From contig DASZVJ010000219.1 of NCBI GenBank assembly GCA_035547155.1, positions 1-7,777 on the forward strand: a stretch of 7,777 nt of DNA, written 5' to 3'. The first letter of the stretch is position 1. Every line of letters begins with the position of its first letter. The position numbers and the translations under genes are program-made. Below, piece by piece: positions 5,592 through 7,777 of this stretch. Under the pieces are notes generated by a model. It did no database searches. It saw nothing but the letters and a program-made list of their open reading frames with translations, and was not told the origin of the DNA. The stretch is from CAZNMF01 sp035547155. GTDB taxonomy: Bacteria; Acidobacteriota; Vicinamibacteria; Vicinamibacterales; SCN-69-37.

Positions 5592-5647
5592 GGCACTCGT
5601 TCGAAGTTCGAAGTTCGAAGTTCGAAGTTCGAAGTTCTGCAAGTGCC
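5592..5647. repeat. Five perfect TTCGAAG heptamers inside a 6-bp inverted repeat
   Basis: TTCGAAG occurs five times without change at 5600-5634, followed by a partial TTC. The array is enclosed by GGCACT (5592-5597) and AGTGCC (5642-5647). Every unit contains the palindrome TTCGAA, so the array can fold on itself. It fills most of the 83-bp gap between the aconitase stop and the next gene on the same strand. Perfect units suggest recent expansion by slippage, or active maintenance. Confidence 0.9.
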
Positions 5648-5655
5648 GTTCCGGC

Positions 5656-7776
5656 CTACCCCTTCGCCAGCCTTCGCGCGACGTACGGCAGGATGCCGCC
5701 GTGGCGGAACGCGGTCAGCTCTTCCGGCGTGTCGACGCGGACCGTCGCGCGGAACTCGCGCGTCGAGCCGTCCTCGGCGCGCGCGCGGACGGTCACGGTG
5801 CCGCGCGGCTTCAGCGACTCGCCCGATCCGACGAGATCGAACACCTCGCGGCCCGTCAGACCAAGAGACGCGGCGGACTCGCCGTCGATGAATTGCAGCG
5901 GCAGCACGCCCATGTTGACGAGATTGCTGCGATGGATGCGCTCGAAGCTCTCGGCGATGACGGCCTTCACGCCGAGCAGCATCGTGCCTTTCGCGGCCCA
6001 GTCGCGCGACGATCCCGATCCGTACTCCTTGCCCGCGAGGATCACGAGCGGCACGTGCGCCGCCTGATACTTCATCGACGCGTCGTAGATCGACATCACC
6101 TCGGTCCCGGGCAGATGCGTCGTCCATCCGCCTTCGGTACCCGGTGCGAGCTGATTGCGCAGCCGCACGTTGGCGAACGTGCCGCGCATCATCACTTCGT
6201 GATTGCCGCGACGCGCGCCGTACGAGTTGAAGTCCTTCACGGCCACGCCCTGCGCGATCAGATACTTGCCCGCCGGCGTGTCGGCCTTGATCGATCCGGC
6301 CGGTGAGATGTGATCGGTCGTGATGCTGTCGCCGAGCAGCGCGAGCACGCGCGCGCCGGCGATCTCGACGAGCGGCGCCGGCTCCTTCGACAGATTCTCG
6401 ATGAACGGCGGCCGGCGGATGTACGTCGAGTCCGCCTCCCACGCGAAGCGATCGCCGGTCGGCACCGGCAGCGACTGCCACATCTGGTCGCCGGTGAACA
6501 CGCTCGCGTACTGCTGACGGAACATGTCGGCAGACACGGCCGCAAGCATCGTGGTCTGAATCTCCTGCTGCGTCGGCCAGATGTCCTTGAGGTAGACGGG
6601 CTTTCCATCCTTGCCCGTGCCGAGCGGCTCGGTCGTCAGATCGACGTTGAGCGATCCGGCGATCGCGTACGCGACGACCAGCGGCGGCGACGCAAGGTAG
6701 TTGGCGCGCACGTCCTGCTGGATGCGGCCCTCGAAGTTGCGATTGCCCGACAGCACCGAGCAGACGACGAGCGATCGCTCGCGCACTTCGGCGGCGATCT
6801 CGTCGGGCAGCGGACCGCTGTTGCCGATGCACGTCGTGCAGCCGTAGCCCACGAGGTTGAAGCCGAGTGCGTCGAGATACGTCGTCAGGCCGGCCTTGTT
6901 GAGATATTCGGTGACGACTTTCGAGCCGGGCGCGAGGCTCGTCTTCACCCACGGCTTGCGCGTCAGGCCCTTCTCGAAGGCTTTCTTCGCGACGAGGCCC
7001 GCGCCAATCATCACGCTCGGGTTCGACGTGTTCGTGCAGCTCGTGATCGCCGCGATCACGACCGACCCATGTTCGAGCTGCGTCGTCACCGCTTCAGCGA
7101 CGGCCGCGCCACCACCGCCTGCGGAGGCCGGCTTCTTGATGCCCTTCTGCAGATCCGGCAGCGCGCCGGCGAACGACGTCTTCGCGCGGCTGAGCGCGAC
7201 GCGATCCTGCGGACGTCGCGGGCCGGCAAGGCTCGGCACGACCGTGCCGAGATCCAGCGACAGCGTGTCCGTGTAGACGGCCTCGGGTGACGCGTCCGTG
7301 CGATACAGGCCCTGCGCCTTCGCGTACGTTTCGACGAGCTGCACCTGCGCCGCATCACGTCCGGTGAAGCGCAGGTACTCGAGCGTCATGTCGTCGATCG
7401 GGAAGATCGCGACGGTCGCGCCGTACTCTGGGCACATGTTGCCGAGTGTCACGCGATCCGCGATCGTCATGTGCGCGAGGCCCGGCCCGTAGAACTCGAC
7501 GAACGCGCCGACCACGCCCTTCTTGCGCAGCGCTTCGGTGATCGTGAGGACGAGGTCCGTCGCCGTCGCGCCTTCGGGCAGTTTGCCCGTGAGCCGATAG
7601 CCGACGACTGGCGGAATCAGCATCGAGCTCGGCTGGCCGAGCATCGCGGCCTCCGCCTCGATGCCGCCGACGCCCCATCCCACCACGCCGAGCCCGTTCA
7701 CCATCGTCGTGTGCGAGTCCGTGCCGAAGAGCGTGTCGGGATATGCGAGCGCGCGGCCATCGTTCGTCTCGCGGCA
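5656..7776 (-). CDS. acnA: Aconitate hydratase (AcnA type), 5' end outside window
   Basis: Aconitase interconverts citrate and isocitrate through cis-aconitate in the TCA cycle. The visible 706 residues are the C-terminal part of a protein of about 900; the frame stays open to the right edge, so the first roughly 200 residues are missing. Numbering from the edge, AYPDTLFGTDSHTT (11-24) carries the active-site DSHT. The 4Fe-4S ligands are C247 in SCTNTSNPS and C313, C316 in YGCTTCIGNSGP. The swivel domain shows LLGDSITTDHISPAGSIKAD, SYGARRGNHEVMMRGTFAN, GKEYGSGSSRDWAAKG and SFERIHRSNLVNMGVLPLQF. All are typical of the AcnA/IRP1 branch, and no key residue seen is altered. An ATG at 7702-7704 is internal, because DSHT lies upstream of it. 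A linker at about 210-230 has a poly-Gly stretch (SAGGGGAAVAEA). In IRP1-like members apo-enzyme can bind RNA; nothing here shows this. Confidence 0.97.
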   Translation of the reverse strand, partial: CRETNDGRALAYPDTLFGTDSHTTMVNGLGVVGWGVGGIEAEAAMLGQPSSMLIPPVVGYRLTGKLPEGATATDLVLTITEALRKKGVVGAFVEFYGPGLAHMTIADRVTLGNMCPEYGATVAIFPIDDMTLEYLRFTGRDAAQVQLVETYAKAQGLYRTDASPEAVYTDTLSLDLGTVVPSLAGPRRPQDRVALSRAKTSFAGALPDLQKGIKKPASAGGGGAAVAEAVTTQLEHGSVVIAAITSCTNTSNPSVMIGAGLVAKKAFEKGLTRKPWVKTSLAPGSKVVTEYLNKAGLTTYLDALGFNLVGYGCTTCIGNSGPLPDEIAAEVRERSLVVCSVLSGNRNFEGRIQQDVRANYLASPPLVVAYAIAGSLNVDLTTEPLGTGKDGKPVYLKDIWPTQQEIQTTMLAAVSADMFRQQYASVFTGDQMWQSLPVPTGDRFAWEADSTYIRRPPFIENLSKEPAPLVEIAGARVLALLGDSITTDHISPAGSIKADTPAGKYLIAQGVAVKDFNSYGARRGNHEVMMRGTFANVRLRNQLAPGTEGGWTTHLPGTEVMSIYDASMKYQAAHVPLVILAGKEYGSGSSRDWAAKGTMLLGVKAVIAESFERIHRSNLVNMGVLPLQFIDGESAASLGLTGREVFDLVGSGESLKPRGTVTVRARAEDGSTREFRATVRVDTPEELTAFRHGGILPYVARRLAKG

Positions 7777-7777
7777 C

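Noticed and set aside
5582..6952. Alternative minus frame of 456 codons inside aconitase, including a repeat-encoded tail
   Set aside because: Frame-shifted shadow of the clear aconitase frame; Arg-rich and without motifs.
7702..7704. ATG as the start of aconitase
   Set aside because: The same frame continues upstream to the window edge and encodes the conserved AYPDTLFGTDSHTT, so this Met is internal and the gene is cut by the edge.

Overview
The window is GC-rich and densely coding. Gene content and codon habits suggest an environmental bacterium, most likely an acidobacterium of the Vicinamibacteria type. That placement is an inference from two things: the secreted HEAT-repeat protein, and intergenic spacers filled with short tandem repeats in about 7-nt units. 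No marker gene in the window fixes the taxonomy.

Layout. Positions 1-161 hold a cluster of hairpin-forming GGGGCGGCC repeats leading into one plus-strand gene, an exported HEAT-repeat protein (162-1235). All other genes lie on the minus strand. In transcription order they are: aconitase (5' end beyond the right edge, stop at 5656), a GNAT acetyltransferase (5135-5572), a second GNAT acetyltransferase coupled to it by an ATGA overlap (4599-5138), epoxyqueuosine reductase QueG (3440-4513), a small exported protein with an HQQFHW metal-site-like motif (2783-3352), an unrecognised protein with a repeat-encoded Pro-Glu-rich N-terminus (1943-2692), and a YqgE/AlgH family protein (1367-1912). The HEAT gene and yqgE converge on a 131-bp gap that carries another hairpin of the first repeat family.

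Functionally this is mostly housekeeping: TCA cycle (aconitase), tRNA queuosine modification (QueG), two acetyltransferases, and three proteins of uncertain role. I see no defence system, phage, IS element, CRISPR array, rRNA or tRNA. The genes do not form an obvious single pathway.

The unusual content lies between the genes. Most of the longer gene boundaries carry a different short repeat: 33-bp hairpin units (1-127 and 1259-1318), 4 x 7-nt TACGGGC-type arrays (1339-1366 and, in opposite orientation, 3389-3416), an inverted pair of GGTTCCGG-type arrays (2625-2690 and 2715-2783), and 5 x TTCGAAG (5600-5634). One of these arrays is read as protein.
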